Shown here: in pieces, positions 53,676 to 62,422 of the stretch
Numbering within the stretch: the first letter of the stretch is position 1
Layout of the letters: each line of letters begins with the position of its first letter
From: Planosporangium thailandense
GTDB lineage: Bacteria > Actinomycetota > Actinomycetes > Mycobacteriales > Micromonosporaceae
Direction of reading: 5' to 3'
Assembly (NCBI RefSeq): GCF_011947195.1
Contig: NZ_JAATVY010000020.1
Location: 51,949 to 115,948 of the forward strand
Length of the DNA: 64,000 bases
Notes under the pieces: model-generated
Databases searched by the model: none
Seen by the model: only the letters and a program-made list of their open reading frames with translations
What the model was told of the DNA's origin: nothing
Made by a program: the position numbers and the translations under genes

Positions 53676-54611
53676 TTATCGCTGGTAGGGATCGCCGGCG
53701 GGGCCGGGCGCCGGCGGCGCGAGCGCGCGCAGCGCGTTGCGAACCATGCCCCGCGCGTCGGCGAGAGCCCGCCGCGCGTCCTCGGGACCGGCCGGTGACA
53801 ACAGCGTCACCAGCGCCACCTTCGGGTCACCGGCCGCCGCCGTCAGCGCTTCCCGGCAGGCGTCCGGGTCGGCCCCCGTGGCCTGGGCGAGCATCCGGAC
53901 CTGGCGGCCGCGCAGCTTGTCGTTGGAGGCCACCATGTCGATCATCAGGTTGGAGTAGGTCCGGCCGAGACGGATCATGACGGCTGTCGACAGGGAGTTC
54001 AGCACCAGCTTGGCCGCGGTGCCGGCCTTGAGCCGGGTCGAGCCGGTGATCGCCTCGGGCCCGGTGTCGACGGCGACGTGCACGTCGGCCAACGGTGCCA
54101 GCGCCGCCCGCGGGTCGGCCGAGACGAGCACGGTACGCGCGCCGCGCTCCCGTCCGGCGCGCAGCGCGCCGCCGACGTACGGGGTACGCCCGCTGGCGGT
54201 CACCCCCACGGCGACGTCACCGTCGCTGAGCTCCGCGGCGGCCGCGGCGCCGGCCGCCACGTCGTCCTCGGCCGACTCGGAACTGTGCGTCATCGCCCGC
54301 TCTCCCCCGGCCAGGTGCGCCACGACCCGATCGGCCGCGAGCCCGAATGTCGGCCGCACCTCGGCCGCGTCCAGCACCGCGAGCCGGCCCGACGTGCCCG
54401 CGCCGAAGTAGTGCAGTCGACGGTCCGCGGCGAGCGCGGCGGTCACCAGGTCGACCGCGTCGGCCAGGCGCGGCAGCGCGGCGGCCACCGCGGCCGGCAC
54501 GGTCGCGTCCTCGGCGCTGAGCAGTCGCAGGACGTCGAGCGTCGGCAGCTCGTCGATGGCGACCGTCCGCGGGTTGCGGGCCTCGGTGGGCGGGCCGTCC
54601 ATGCGCGTCAT
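53676..54611 (-). CDS. murQ: N-acetylmuramic acid 6-phosphate etherase
   Basis: Splits the lactyl ether of MurNAc-6-P to give GlcNAc-6-P and D-lactate. 311 residues with the family N-terminus TEARNPRT, a SIS sugar-isomerase fold with GAGTSGRLAVLDAAEVRPTFG, the second catalytic segment AMTHSSESAEDD, KAGTAAKLVLNSLSTAVMIRLGRTYSNLMIDM and a C-terminal helical domain. ATG at 54611 overlaps the murR stop (ATGA). With the nearby kinase and transporter it forms a cell-wall sugar salvage pathway. Confidence 0.95.
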   Translation of the reverse strand: MTRMDGPPTEARNPRTVAIDELPTLDVLRLLSAEDATVPAAVAAALPRLADAVDLVTAALAADRRLHYFGAGTSGRLAVLDAAEVRPTFGLAADRVVAHLAGGERAMTHSSESAEDDVAAGAAAAAELSDGDVAVGVTASGRTPYVGGALRAGRERGARTVLVSADPRAALAPLADVHVAVDTGPEAITGSTRLKAGTAAKLVLNSLSTAVMIRLGRTYSNLMIDMVASNDKLRGRQVRMLAQATGADPDACREALTAAAGDPKVALVTLLSPAGPEDARRALADARGMVRNALRALAPPAPGPAGDPYQR

Positions 54612-55573
54612 CGGCGCTCCCGGGGGGTGCGGGCGCGGCGGGACCGCACCGCCTCGTACGTGGCTTCCAGCGCCGCCCGGGTCTGCGGGTAGGTCCGCTG
54701 CGCCACGCCGACGAACACGCAGTCGACGACGGTGAGCTGGGCGAGGCGGCTGACCATCGCGCCGGAGCGGAAGGTCGTCTCGCGCGCGGCGGTGGTGAGG
54801 ACGAGGTCGGCGACCTCCGCGATCGGCGACCTGGGGAAGTTGGTGAGCGCGACGGTCAGGGCGCCCCGCCCGCCGGCTTCCCGGAGCGCCTCGATGGTGT
54901 CGATCGTCGCGCCGGTGTGCGAGATCCCGAACGCGACGTCGCGCTCACCGAGCAGTGCGGCGCTGGTCAGCGCGGCGTGCAGGTCCGACCAGGCGTACGC
55001 GATCCGGCCGATCCGGTACAACTTCTGCTGGAAGTCCTGGGCGACGAAGGCGCTGGCGCCCACGCCGTAGATGTCGACGCGGCCGGCGGCCACCACCGCC
55101 GCCACGACCCGTTCCAGCACGTCGACGTCGAGCTGCGCGCCCGTGTCCTCGATGGCCCGCGCGTCGGCGAACGCGATCTTCTGGACCACCTCGGCGAGGT
55201 CGTCGCTCAGGCCGATGTCCCCGCCGAGCGCCCGGTCGTGCGCGCCGTCGTCACGCGACCGCCCGGCCTCGGCCGCGAGCGCGAGGCGCAGCTGCGGGTA
55301 CCCGGCGAAGCCCATGGTGCGGCAGAGCCGGATCACCGTGGTCTCCGAGGTCTCCGCGCGCCGGGCAAGCTCGGTGATGGTGAGACCGGCGGCGGTCGCG
55401 CCCTGCTCGATCACCACCTGCGCGACGCGCCGCTCGGCCGGTGACAGCGCCGGCAGCAGGCCGCGCAGCTTCACCGTCGCCGGCGCGGCCGCACCGACGG
55501 CCGCACCGACGGCGGTCCCAGCGGCGGTCCCAGCGGCGGTGACCTCCGGGGCGTCGCCATCCTCGTCGCTCAT
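54608..55573 (-). CDS. murR: RpiR/MurR-family transcriptional regulator
   Basis: 321 residues. A low-complexity Ala/Gly/Thr N-terminus (from 12-bp tandem repeats) precedes an RpiR helix-turn-helix (LSPAERRVAQVVIEQ, LTITELARRAETSETTVIRLCRTMGFAGYPQLRL) and a C-terminal SIS sugar-phosphate domain (VDIYGVGASAFVAQDFQQKL, GISHTGATIDTIEAL). The ATG at 55573 follows AAGGAAA. It is coupled to murQ and divergent from the kinase gene. It should sense MurNAc-6-P or a related phospho-sugar and control this cluster through the GGAAAGTTTCC-type boxes. Confidence 0.88.
   Translation of the reverse strand: MSDEDGDAPEVTAAGTAAGTAVGAAVGAAAPATVKLRGLLPALSPAERRVAQVVIEQGATAAGLTITELARRAETSETTVIRLCRTMGFAGYPQLRLALAAEAGRSRDDGAHDRALGGDIGLSDDLAEVVQKIAFADARAIEDTGAQLDVDVLERVVAAVVAAGRVDIYGVGASAFVAQDFQQKLYRIGRIAYAWSDLHAALTSAALLGERDVAFGISHTGATIDTIEALREAGGRGALTVALTNFPRSPIAEVADLVLTTAARETTFRSGAMVSRLAQLTVVDCVFVGVAQRTYPQTRAALEATYEAVRSRRARTPRERR
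55488..55535. repeat. 12-bp tandem repeats inside murR
   Basis: Two copies of GCCGCACCGACG then two of GCGGTCCCAGCG in perfect register, encoding the AAGTAAGTAVGAAVGAA-like N-terminal linker of MurR. Repeat number can change without a frameshift. Confidence 0.8.
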
Positions 55574-55576
55574 GTG

Positions 55577-55587
55577 GGAAAGTTTCC
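55577..55587. promoter_or_regulatory. candidate MurR operator, murR/kinase promoter
   Basis: GGAAAGTTTCC, a perfect 11-bp palindrome directly before the murR start, followed by TTCC. The string AAGTTTCCTTC here recurs as AAGTTTTCCTTC (reverse strand) at the namZ/serine-hydrolase promoter. Confidence 0.45.
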
Positions 55588-55651
55588 TTCCATTCGAGTG
55601 TTCCGTCAATGAGTGCAGTGGGGCCGGCACACGACCGGCTACCGTCCAGGT

Positions 55652-56713
55652 GTGCGCGCACGGTTGGTGATCGGCGTCGATGCGGGCGCCACGACGACCC
55701 GGTGTGTGGTCGCGACACTCGACGGCCACGTCGTGGGCCGGGGCCGTGCCGGCGGGGCGAACCAGCGGTCCAGCGCCGGCGACCCCGCCGACGCCCTTGC
55801 CGCCGCGCTGCGGACCGCGCTGTCCGGTGTGGACAGCGCCCGCGTCGCGCTCGGCGTCGTCGGCATGGCGGGCGCGGGTGCGGCCGGACACCCGGCGGCG
55901 CAGGCCGCGGCGACGACGGCCTGGCGACGGTTCGGCCTGTCCGGCGAGGTACACGTGCTGCCCGACCTCGACGTCGCGTACGCCGCCGGTACCGCCGCGC
56001 CGACCGGCCTGCTGCTGGTGGCCGGCACCGGGGCGGTGGCGGCGGCCTACCGGGACGGCGCCCGCGTGCACCGCTGCGACGGGTACGGCTGGCTGCTCGG
56101 CGACGAGGGCTCGGCGGTGTGGATCGGCCGGGCGGCGGTCCGTGCGGTCCTCGCCGCCCTCGACGGGCGCGCCGCCCCGACCGCCCTGACCGGACCGGTC
56201 GTCGCACAGTTGGCGCCCACCCCGGAGGTCCGTCGCGACCCGGATCAGCAGGCCCAGGCGCTGGTCGCGGCCGCGTACGCGGTGCCGCCCGCCGAGCTGG
56301 GCCGGCTCGCCCCGGCGGTCAGCCGGGTCGCCGCGGCCGGCGACCCCGCCGCCCGCCGGATCACCGACGACGCCGCCGGCCGGCTGCTGCACGCGCTCGA
56401 CACCGTGGCCCGGTACGCGACCGGCCCCGTCGTCCTCGCCGGCTCGGTGCTCCTCGCAGCGGGCCCGGTGGCCGACGCGGTCCGTCACGGCGTACGCGAG
56501 CGCTTCGGCCTCGACGCGCTCAGCGCGCGCGACGGCGCGGCCGGCGCCGCCGCCATCGCTGTCGGCCGGCTGCGCGGCGGGCCGGTGCCGGCCGAGGCGC
56601 ACGCGCGGTTGACCGGGACACCGCCGCCCGCCGGAGCTCAGCCGCCCGCCGGAGCTCAGCCGCCCGCCGGAGCTCAGCCGCCCGCCGGTGCTCAGCCGCC
56701 CGAGCCGGGATGA
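55652..56713 (+). CDS. BadF/BadG-type sugar kinase (predicted MurNAc/GlcNAc kinase)
   Basis: 353 residues of the BadF/BcrA/N-acetylglucosamine-kinase ATPase family: LVIGVDAGATTTRCVVATLDG (phosphate 1 motif), LLLVAGTGAVAAAY (phosphate 2), DGYGWLLGDEGSAVWIGR, and VLAGSVLLAAGPV (adenosine motif). MurK-type kinases of this family phosphorylate MurNAc and GlcNAc at C6. The gene is divergent from murR-murQ; MurQ needs phosphorylated MurNAc, and an ABC importer delivers free sugar, so the kinase supplies the missing step. GTG at 55652. The C-terminus is a PPAGAQ repeat tail, and the end overlaps the convergent namZ gene by 22 bp. Confidence 0.82.
   Translation: MRARLVIGVDAGATTTRCVVATLDGHVVGRGRAGGANQRSSAGDPADALAAALRTALSGVDSARVALGVVGMAGAGAAGHPAAQAAATTAWRRFGLSGEVHVLPDLDVAYAAGTAAPTGLLLVAGTGAVAAAYRDGARVHRCDGYGWLLGDEGSAVWIGRAAVRAVLAALDGRAAPTALTGPVVAQLAPTPEVRRDPDQQAQALVAAAYAVPPAELGRLAPAVSRVAAAGDPAARRITDDAAGRLLHALDTVARYATGPVVLAGSVLLAAGPVADAVRHGVRERFGLDALSARDGAAGAAAIAVGRLRGGPVPAEAHARLTGTPPPAGAQPPAGAQPPAGAQPPAGAQPPEPG
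56624..56695. repeat. four 18-bp tandem repeats at the kinase 3' end
   Basis: CCGCCCGCCGGAGCTCAG four times (56624, 56642, 56660, 56678; the last with one change), encoding PPAGAQ repeats. The array runs up to the overlap with the convergent namZ stop. Confidence 0.9.
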
Positions 56714-58029
56714 CGCTCGGAGCGCCGGTACAGCAGGTACGGTCGCCGGCGCGCGTCGAACGCGGCCAGTTCGGCGCGCCACGCGTCGACGACGTCCGCG
56801 GTCGAGGCGCCGGCGTCGATCATGGTTCGTAGCCGGTCGGAGCCGGTGAGCTTGTCGATCCAGTACGGCCGGACGGGGTCCCAGGAATCGGCCCGCCAGG
56901 CGAACGACGGGTACCGTCGGGCCTCGACGAGCATCGCCACGCCGGTCCGGATCGGGTCGTACGCGCGCCGGTCGGTCACCTTCACCTCGACGCCCGCGCA
57001 CAGCACGCCGGCGAACCTGCTCGACGTCGGCGTGAAGTACGCCTCGCGGAAGCGCACGCCGGGCAGCCCCGCGGCGTTCAGCCGGTCGACCCAGTGGAAG
57101 TCGAGCTCCGGCCCGCCGATCAGCTCGAACGGCCGGGCGGTGCCGCGCCCCTCGGAGATCGACGCGACCCCCTCGAACATCCCGGTGCCGGGGTACACGA
57201 CAGCGGTGTCGGGCGTGGGCATGTTGGGACTGGGCAGCACCCAGGGCACATCGGTGTCACCGGCCATCATCTCGGGCGACCAGCCCCGGCAGGCCACGAC
57301 GTCGAGCGCGACGGCGCGGCCGGCCTCGGCCGGCACGAACTCGCCGTTGAAGAGGCGGGCCAGCTCGCCGACGGTCATGCCGTGCTGCTGCACGATCGCC
57401 TTCCGGCCAACGCCCGAGGCGCAGGCGGGGGTCAGCATCGGCCCGTACGCCCGGCCTCCGATCGGGTTCGGCCGGTCGAGTACGACGTAGCGCAGGCCGG
57501 CGCGGGCGGCGGCCACCATCGAGTCGTACATGGTCCAGATGTACGTGTAGAAGCGCGCGCCGACGTCCTGGATGTCGAAGACGACGGTCCGCACGCCGGC
57601 GCCGGCGTACATCTCGGTCCACCGGTCCTGGCTGGCGCCGTAGGCGTCGTAGACGGTCAGGCCGGTCCGGGCGTCGACGCCGGTGCCTTCGCCGCCGCCG
57701 GCCTGTGCCGAGCCCCGGAAGCCGTGCTCGGGCCCGAAGACCGCACGGATGTGCACCCGTGCGTCGGCGTGCATGAGGTCGACGAGGTGGCGGTACCCGC
57801 GGTCCACGCCCATCGGGTTGGAGATCACCCCGATCCGCTGGCCGGTGAGGGTGGCCCAGCAACTGTCGACCAGCCGGTCGAGGCCGGTGCGCACGGAGGT
57901 TCGGCACGCGGAGGTTCGATACGGCGATTGGCGGGTATCCGCGGCGCTCGCCGGGCGCTGCCCCGCCACGCCGCTGCCGGCAGCGGCGATCGCGGCGGCC
58001 CCGGCGGTCAGCAGGCGACGACGACGCAC
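56692..58029 (-). CDS. namZ: exo-beta-N-acetylmuramidase NamZ (DUF1343/GH171)
   Basis: Predicted to release MurNAc from the non-reducing end of peptidoglycan fragments. 445 residues from the GTG at 58029 (GGGGAGGAG just upstream); an ATG at 58053 lacks a ribosome site. A twin-arginine-type signal (RRRRLLTAGAAAIAAAG) sends it out of the cell. DUF1343 hallmarks: IGVISNPMGVDR, VFGPEHGFRGSAQAGG, VVFDIQDVGARFYTYIWTM, VLDRPNPIGG, GMTVGELARLFN and PSPNMPTPDTAVVYPGTGMFEG. In Bacillus the homologous gene neighbours murQ-murR, as here. The stop overlaps the kinase gene convergently. Confidence 0.88.
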   Translation of the reverse strand: MRRRRLLTAGAAAIAAAGSGVAGQRPASAADTRQSPYRTSACRTSVRTGLDRLVDSCWATLTGQRIGVISNPMGVDRGYRHLVDLMHADARVHIRAVFGPEHGFRGSAQAGGGEGTGVDARTGLTVYDAYGASQDRWTEMYAGAGVRTVVFDIQDVGARFYTYIWTMYDSMVAAARAGLRYVVLDRPNPIGGRAYGPMLTPACASGVGRKAIVQQHGMTVGELARLFNGEFVPAEAGRAVALDVVACRGWSPEMMAGDTDVPWVLPSPNMPTPDTAVVYPGTGMFEGVASISEGRGTARPFELIGGPELDFHWVDRLNAAGLPGVRFREAYFTPTSSRFAGVLCAGVEVKVTDRRAYDPIRTGVAMLVEARRYPSFAWRADSWDPVRPYWIDKLTGSDRLRTMIDAGASTADVVDAWRAELAAFDARRRPYLLYRRSERHPGSGG

Positions 58030-58114
58030 GGCTCCTCCCCACCATCCCCCCATGACGGCAAATTAGTTGGCCCCCTCCCATGTTGGCAAGAACCTTCCGT
58101 CCACTTGAAACAGC

Positions 58115-58129
58115 TGAAGGAAAACTTCA
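58115..58129. promoter_or_regulatory. candidate MurR operator, namZ/serine-hydrolase promoter
   Basis: TGAAGGAAAACTTCA, arms TGAAG/CTTCA, in the 131-bp gap between divergent namZ and the serine hydrolase gene. On the other strand it contains AAGTTTTCCTTC, one base longer than the box at the murR promoter. Confidence 0.42.
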
Positions 58130-58160
58130 TCCTGGACATCGACGATCGTGGAGGTGATCG

Positions 58161-60011
58161 ATGATCTTTCGATGGGCCGCCGTCGCAATCGGACTGGCCA
58201 GCACGGTCACAATCTCGACACCCGCAATGTCGACACCCGCATTGGCGTTCTCCGGCCTGCCCGGACTACCGGTCACCGCGCCCGTGACAACGGCCGGCAA
58301 CGGCGGACCGGACGCGGCGCCGCCCAGCGTCTCGCCGGCCGACATCCGGTTCGAGCACCGCACGCTGCACCCCGGCTCGCCCGAGCAGGTGGGCCTGCTC
58401 CGCGGGCCCGTCGAACGGATCCGTACCGATCTCCGGGCGTACCTGTCGCCGACCGCCGACCACCCCGACCACCCCACCTACGCCGGCGCCACCGTGCTGG
58501 CCGCCCGAGACGGCGTCGTGGTCGCCCGCGCCGCGGCCGGAAAGGCGGTGCGGTACAGCGCCGTCGGCGGCCCACCGGGCCGGGCGGGCGTGGAACTGCC
58601 CCCGGACCGGCAGATCCCGGCGCGGCCGGACACGATCTTCGACCTGGCGTCCGTGTCGAAGCTGTTCACCGCCGTCGTCGTGATGCAGCAGGTGGAGCGG
58701 GGCCGCATCGACCTCGACACCCCGGTCGCGCACTACCTGCCCGAGTTCGCCGCGGGCGGCAAGGCCCGCGTGACCGTACGGATGCTGCTCACCCACACCG
58801 GTGGCCTGCCGGCGGACCTGTCGCTGTGGAGCGACTACCCCGACCCGCCCAGCCGCCTCGCCGCCGCGCTCGCGGTCCCGCTCATGCCCGGCGCGGTCCC
58901 CGGCGGCCAGTACCTTTACTCCGACCTCGGCCTGATCGCGCTCGGCGAACTGGTGCACCGGGTCACCGGCCAGCGCCTCGACGCCGCCGTCCGTACCGGG
59001 ATCACCGAGCCTCTATCCATGGTGGACACCGGCTACAACCCGCCGGCCGCCAAACGGGCCCGCATCGCGGCGACCGAGTACGAGCCGTACGCGGGGCGCG
59101 GCATGGTCTGGGGCCAGGTACACGACGAGAACGCCTGGTCGCTCGGTGGCGTCGCCGGGCACGCCGGCGTCTTCTCCACGGTGGACGACCTCGCGATCTT
59201 CTGCCAGATGCTGCTCAACGGCGGCGAGTACGCCGGCCATCGGATTCTGCGCGAGAGCACCGTCCGCGCCATGCTCGTCAACTACAACGCCCGGCTCGAA
59301 ACCAGCGACCCGGAGAGCCGGCGCGGGCTCGGCTTCGAGCTCGACAAGCACTGGTACATGGACGGGCTCGCCTCCCCGGTGACGTTCGGCCACACCGGTT
59401 TCACCGGTACCTCGCTCGTCATCGACCCGCTGGCGCACTCGTTCGTGATCCTGCTGACCAACCGCGTACACCCGGACCGCAACTGGGGCGGCAACAACAA
59501 CTCCCGGCGTGCCGTGGCCCGCGACCTCGCCGACGCCGTGCCGGTACGCTCCCCCGCCGGCGGGGTCGCCTGGCGGGCCGCCGAGCGCGACAGCACCACG
59601 ATGACGCTCACCGCGCCGCTGCGCCGGCCGGCAGGCGGCGACGCCGCGGCGTCGTTCCTGCTGTGGTACGACACCGAACCGGGCTTCGACCCGGTCCGCT
59701 TCGAAGCCTCGTCCGACGGCGGCCGCACCTGGACGCCGGTCGCGATGCGGCTGCGCGCGCCGGGCGCCGACTGGAGCGCCGCCGGCACCGTCAGCGGGTA
59801 CGGCGGGCGCGGGTGGTGGGAGGTCACCGCTGCCCTCCCGGCCGGCGCCACGCACCTGCGCTGGAGCTACACCACCGACCCGGCCGGCCTGGGGCGCGGC
59901 GTCTACGTCGACCGGGTGCTCGCCCGCGACCGTACCGGCGCTCTGTTCAACGGCAAGACCACCGACGCGGGCAGATTCCGCGCCGTCGGCTGGGCCCTGT
60001 CGGACAGCTAG
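58161..60011 (+). CDS. secreted serine beta-lactamase-family hydrolase
   Basis: 616 residues. A signal peptide (IFRWAAVAIGLASTVTISTPAMSTPALA) precedes a class C beta-lactamase-like domain with SxxK as SVSK (IFDLASVSKLFTAVVVMQ), a YSD motif in QYLYSDLGLIALG in place of YxN, and HTG in FGHTGFTGTSLVIDP. A C-terminal ~150-residue beta domain (fibronectin-like, WYDTEPGFDPVRFEASSDGG) follows. Bacillus carries a similar hydrolase beside its namZ gene, so a role on muropeptides, such as D-amino-acid or lactyl-peptide cleavage, is plausible. ATG with GGAGGTGATCG upstream. First gene of the hydrolase-ngcEFG operon. Confidence 0.85.
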   Translation: MIFRWAAVAIGLASTVTISTPAMSTPALAFSGLPGLPVTAPVTTAGNGGPDAAPPSVSPADIRFEHRTLHPGSPEQVGLLRGPVERIRTDLRAYLSPTADHPDHPTYAGATVLAARDGVVVARAAAGKAVRYSAVGGPPGRAGVELPPDRQIPARPDTIFDLASVSKLFTAVVVMQQVERGRIDLDTPVAHYLPEFAAGGKARVTVRMLLTHTGGLPADLSLWSDYPDPPSRLAAALAVPLMPGAVPGGQYLYSDLGLIALGELVHRVTGQRLDAAVRTGITEPLSMVDTGYNPPAAKRARIAATEYEPYAGRGMVWGQVHDENAWSLGGVAGHAGVFSTVDDLAIFCQMLLNGGEYAGHRILRESTVRAMLVNYNARLETSDPESRRGLGFELDKHWYMDGLASPVTFGHTGFTGTSLVIDPLAHSFVILLTNRVHPDRNWGGNNNSRRAVARDLADAVPVRSPAGGVAWRAAERDSTTMTLTAPLRRPAGGDAAASFLLWYDTEPGFDPVRFEASSDGGRTWTPVAMRLRAPGADWSAAGTVSGYGGRGWWEVTAALPAGATHLRWSYTTDPAGLGRGVYVDRVLARDRTGALFNGKTTDAGRFRAVGWALSDS

Positions 60012-60051
60012 GGCCGCAGCCGGCGTACGGCCGCACCGGAGGAGGGTACAC

Positions 60052-61482
60052 ATGCGACCAGCCAGCATCCACGACGCACCGGTGACCCGGCGGCGCCTGC
60101 TCACGCGCGCGGCCACGGCCGGGGCGGTCGTCGTCGCCGCCGCCGGCCTGCCGGGCTGCGCCATGGCCGGCGGCGCCCGTCGGGAAACGGCACGGGGAAA
60201 GAAGAACAGCGAAAACCCGCTCGGGGTGTCCGAGACCGCGCCGCTCGAGGTGGTCATCTTCAACGGCGGCTTCGGCGAGGAGTACGCCCGGGCGCACGAG
60301 GCGATGTACCGGCAGCGCCACCCGAAGGCCGAGGTGCGGCACACGGCGACGCAGGAGATCGCGAAGACGCTCCAGCCGCGCTTCGTCGACGGCAGCCCAC
60401 CGGACGTGGTGGACAACTCCGGCGCGGGCCAGATCGACTTCAACGGCCTCGTGTCGCAGGGGGCCCTGACCGAGCTGGCCCCGCTGCTCGACGCGCCGAG
60501 CCTCGACGACCCGGGCCGCACCGTCCGCGAGACGCTGCTGCCGGGCTCGCTGCTGCCCGGCACCTACAACGGCCGCACGATGGCGCTCAACTACACCTAC
60601 ACGGCGTACGGGATCTGGTACTCGGCCAAGCTGCTCGCCGACCACGGCTGGCACTACCCACGGACGTGGGACGAGATGATCGCCCTCTGCAAGGTGGTCA
60701 AAGCGGCCGGCATCGCCCCATGGACCTACCAGGGCAAGTACCCGCGGTACATGAGCTGGCCGATCCTCGCCGCCGCGGCCAAGCTCGCCGGCCCGCAGGT
60801 GCTGGTCGCGATCGACAACCTCGAGCCCAACGCGTGGAAGCATGACGCCGTGAAGGCCGCCGCCGACGCGTACTACCAGTTGGCCGTCGACGGCTACATC
60901 CTGCCCGGTTCGGAAGGCATGGACCACATCCAGTCGCAGACCGAATGGTGCCGGGGCAACGCGGTCTTCATCTCCTGCGGCTCCTGGCTGGAGAACGAAC
61001 AGAAGGCGGTGACACCGGCCGGCTTCCAGATGACGGTCGCTCCGACGCCGAACCTCACCGCCGGAGACAAGCTGCCGTTCGCGGCGCTGCGCGGCACGAC
61101 CGGCGAACCGTTCGTGGTGCCCGCCAAGGCCCACAACGTCGCCGGCGGCTTCGAGTACCTGCGGATCATGCTGTCGAAGCAGGGCGCCGCGGACTTCACC
61201 CGCAAGGTCGCGAGCCTCACCTGCGTACGGGGCGCGGCCGACGGGCTGCCACTGCCGCCGGGGCTGGCGTCGGTGACGAAAGCGCTCACGGCGTCCGGCG
61301 ACGCGACCTTCAACTGGGTGTACAACTCGTACTACCGCAAGCTCGAGCGCACCCTCGTCGACGCGGCCTGCGGGGACCTGTTCACCAGACGGATCACTCC
61401 TGCCGAGTTCGTGGCCCAGTGTCAGCGGGGCGCCGACGAGATCGCCCGGGACAGCTCCGTCGCCAAGTACCGGCGCGGCTGA
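60052..61482 (+). CDS. ngcE: amino-sugar-binding lipoprotein of an ABC importer (NgcE type)
   Basis: 476-residue family-1 solute-binding protein. Combined twin-arginine and lipoprotein signal (TRRRLLTRAATAGAVV, lipobox LPGCAMA with Cys at about residue 37). NPLGVSETAPLEVVIFNGGFG and the spaced motifs ALNYTYTAYGIWYSAKLL, WYSAKLLADHGWHYPRTWDEM and NAVFISCGSWLENE match the N-acetylglucosamine/chitobiose-binding NgcE group. In this locus the ligand could be MurNAc, GlcNAc or GlcNAc-MurNAc released by NamZ. ATG at 60052 with GGAGGG upstream. Confidence 0.85.
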   Translation: MRPASIHDAPVTRRRLLTRAATAGAVVVAAAGLPGCAMAGGARRETARGKKNSENPLGVSETAPLEVVIFNGGFGEEYARAHEAMYRQRHPKAEVRHTATQEIAKTLQPRFVDGSPPDVVDNSGAGQIDFNGLVSQGALTELAPLLDAPSLDDPGRTVRETLLPGSLLPGTYNGRTMALNYTYTAYGIWYSAKLLADHGWHYPRTWDEMIALCKVVKAAGIAPWTYQGKYPRYMSWPILAAAAKLAGPQVLVAIDNLEPNAWKHDAVKAAADAYYQLAVDGYILPGSEGMDHIQSQTEWCRGNAVFISCGSWLENEQKAVTPAGFQMTVAPTPNLTAGDKLPFAALRGTTGEPFVVPAKAHNVAGGFEYLRIMLSKQGAADFTRKVASLTCVRGAADGLPLPPGLASVTKALTASGDATFNWVYNSYYRKLERTLVDAACGDLFTRRITPAEFVAQCQRGADEIARDSSVAKYRRG

Positions 61483-61497
61483 GGGGGTGCGGCGGCC

Positions 61498-62406
61498 ATG
61501 CGCCACGGCAAGCGCCTGTTCATCGCGACGTTCCTGGTGCCGCCGCTCGCGCTGTACGCGCTGTTCGTGATCTCGCCGTACGTGCAGGCGTTCCAGATCT
61601 CGACCACCGACTGGGGCGGCCTGTCACCGGAGTACCACGTGGTCGGGCTCGCCAACTTCACCCGGCTGCTGCACGACCACTACGTGTGGAACGCGCTGCG
61701 CAACAACGCGATCCTGCTCGCGGTGCTGCCGGTCGTCACGATCGTGCTCGGGCTGTTCTTCGCGTCCATGCTCAGCGTCGGCGGCCGCCGCGACCGGGCC
61801 GGCGTACGCGGCGTCCGCGGCGCCCCGCTGTACCGGCTGGTGTACTTCTTCCCCCAGGTGCTGTCGGTATCGATCATCGGCGTGCTGTGGAAGGAGATGT
61901 ACGCGCCGGACAGCGGCCTGGTCAACGGCGCGCTGCGCGCCGTCGGCCTCGGCGGGCTGGCCCGTCCCTGGCTGGGCGATCCCGCCCTGGCGTACTGGTG
62001 CGTCGTCGCGGTCATGGTGTGGAGCAACGTCGGCTTCTACGTGGTGCTCTTCGGCGCCGGCATGCAGGCCGTGCCGCGCGACATCTACGAGGCGGCCCTC
62101 CTCGACGGCGCCGGCCGGGCCACCACGCTGCTGCGCATCACCGTGCCGCTGCTGTGGGACACCGTGCAGGTCGCCTGGGTGTACCTGGCGATCGTGGCGC
62201 TCGACGGCTTCGCGCTGGTGCAGATCATCACCGACGGCGGGCCGGGCCTGCGCACCGACGTGATCGGGCTGCGGCTGTACAGCACCGCCTTCGGCGACGC
62301 GAAGTTCGGGTACGCCTCGGCCATCGGGGTGGCGATGCTCTTCCTGACCCTGTCCATCGCGGTCCTCGCGCTGCGCGCCACCCGGCGCGAGCGGGTGGAG
62401 CTGTAG
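61498..62406 (+). CDS. ngcF: amino-sugar ABC permease (NgcF type)
   Basis: 302 residues, six transmembrane helices beginning FIATFLVPPLALYALFVISPYV, with the coupling loop YEAALLDGAGRATTLLRITVPL. It starts 15 bp after ngcE and pairs with the next permease. No ATPase is encoded; a shared MsiK-like ATPase is expected elsewhere. Confidence 0.87.
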   Translation: MRHGKRLFIATFLVPPLALYALFVISPYVQAFQISTTDWGGLSPEYHVVGLANFTRLLHDHYVWNALRNNAILLAVLPVVTIVLGLFFASMLSVGGRRDRAGVRGVRGAPLYRLVYFFPQVLSVSIIGVLWKEMYAPDSGLVNGALRAVGLGGLARPWLGDPALAYWCVVAVMVWSNVGFYVVLFGAGMQAVPRDIYEAALLDGAGRATTLLRITVPLLWDTVQVAWVYLAIVALDGFALVQIITDGGPGLRTDVIGLRLYSTAFGDAKFGYASAIGVAMLFLTLSIAVLALRATRRERVEL

Positions 62407-62422
62407 AGAGGGGTGTCGCACG

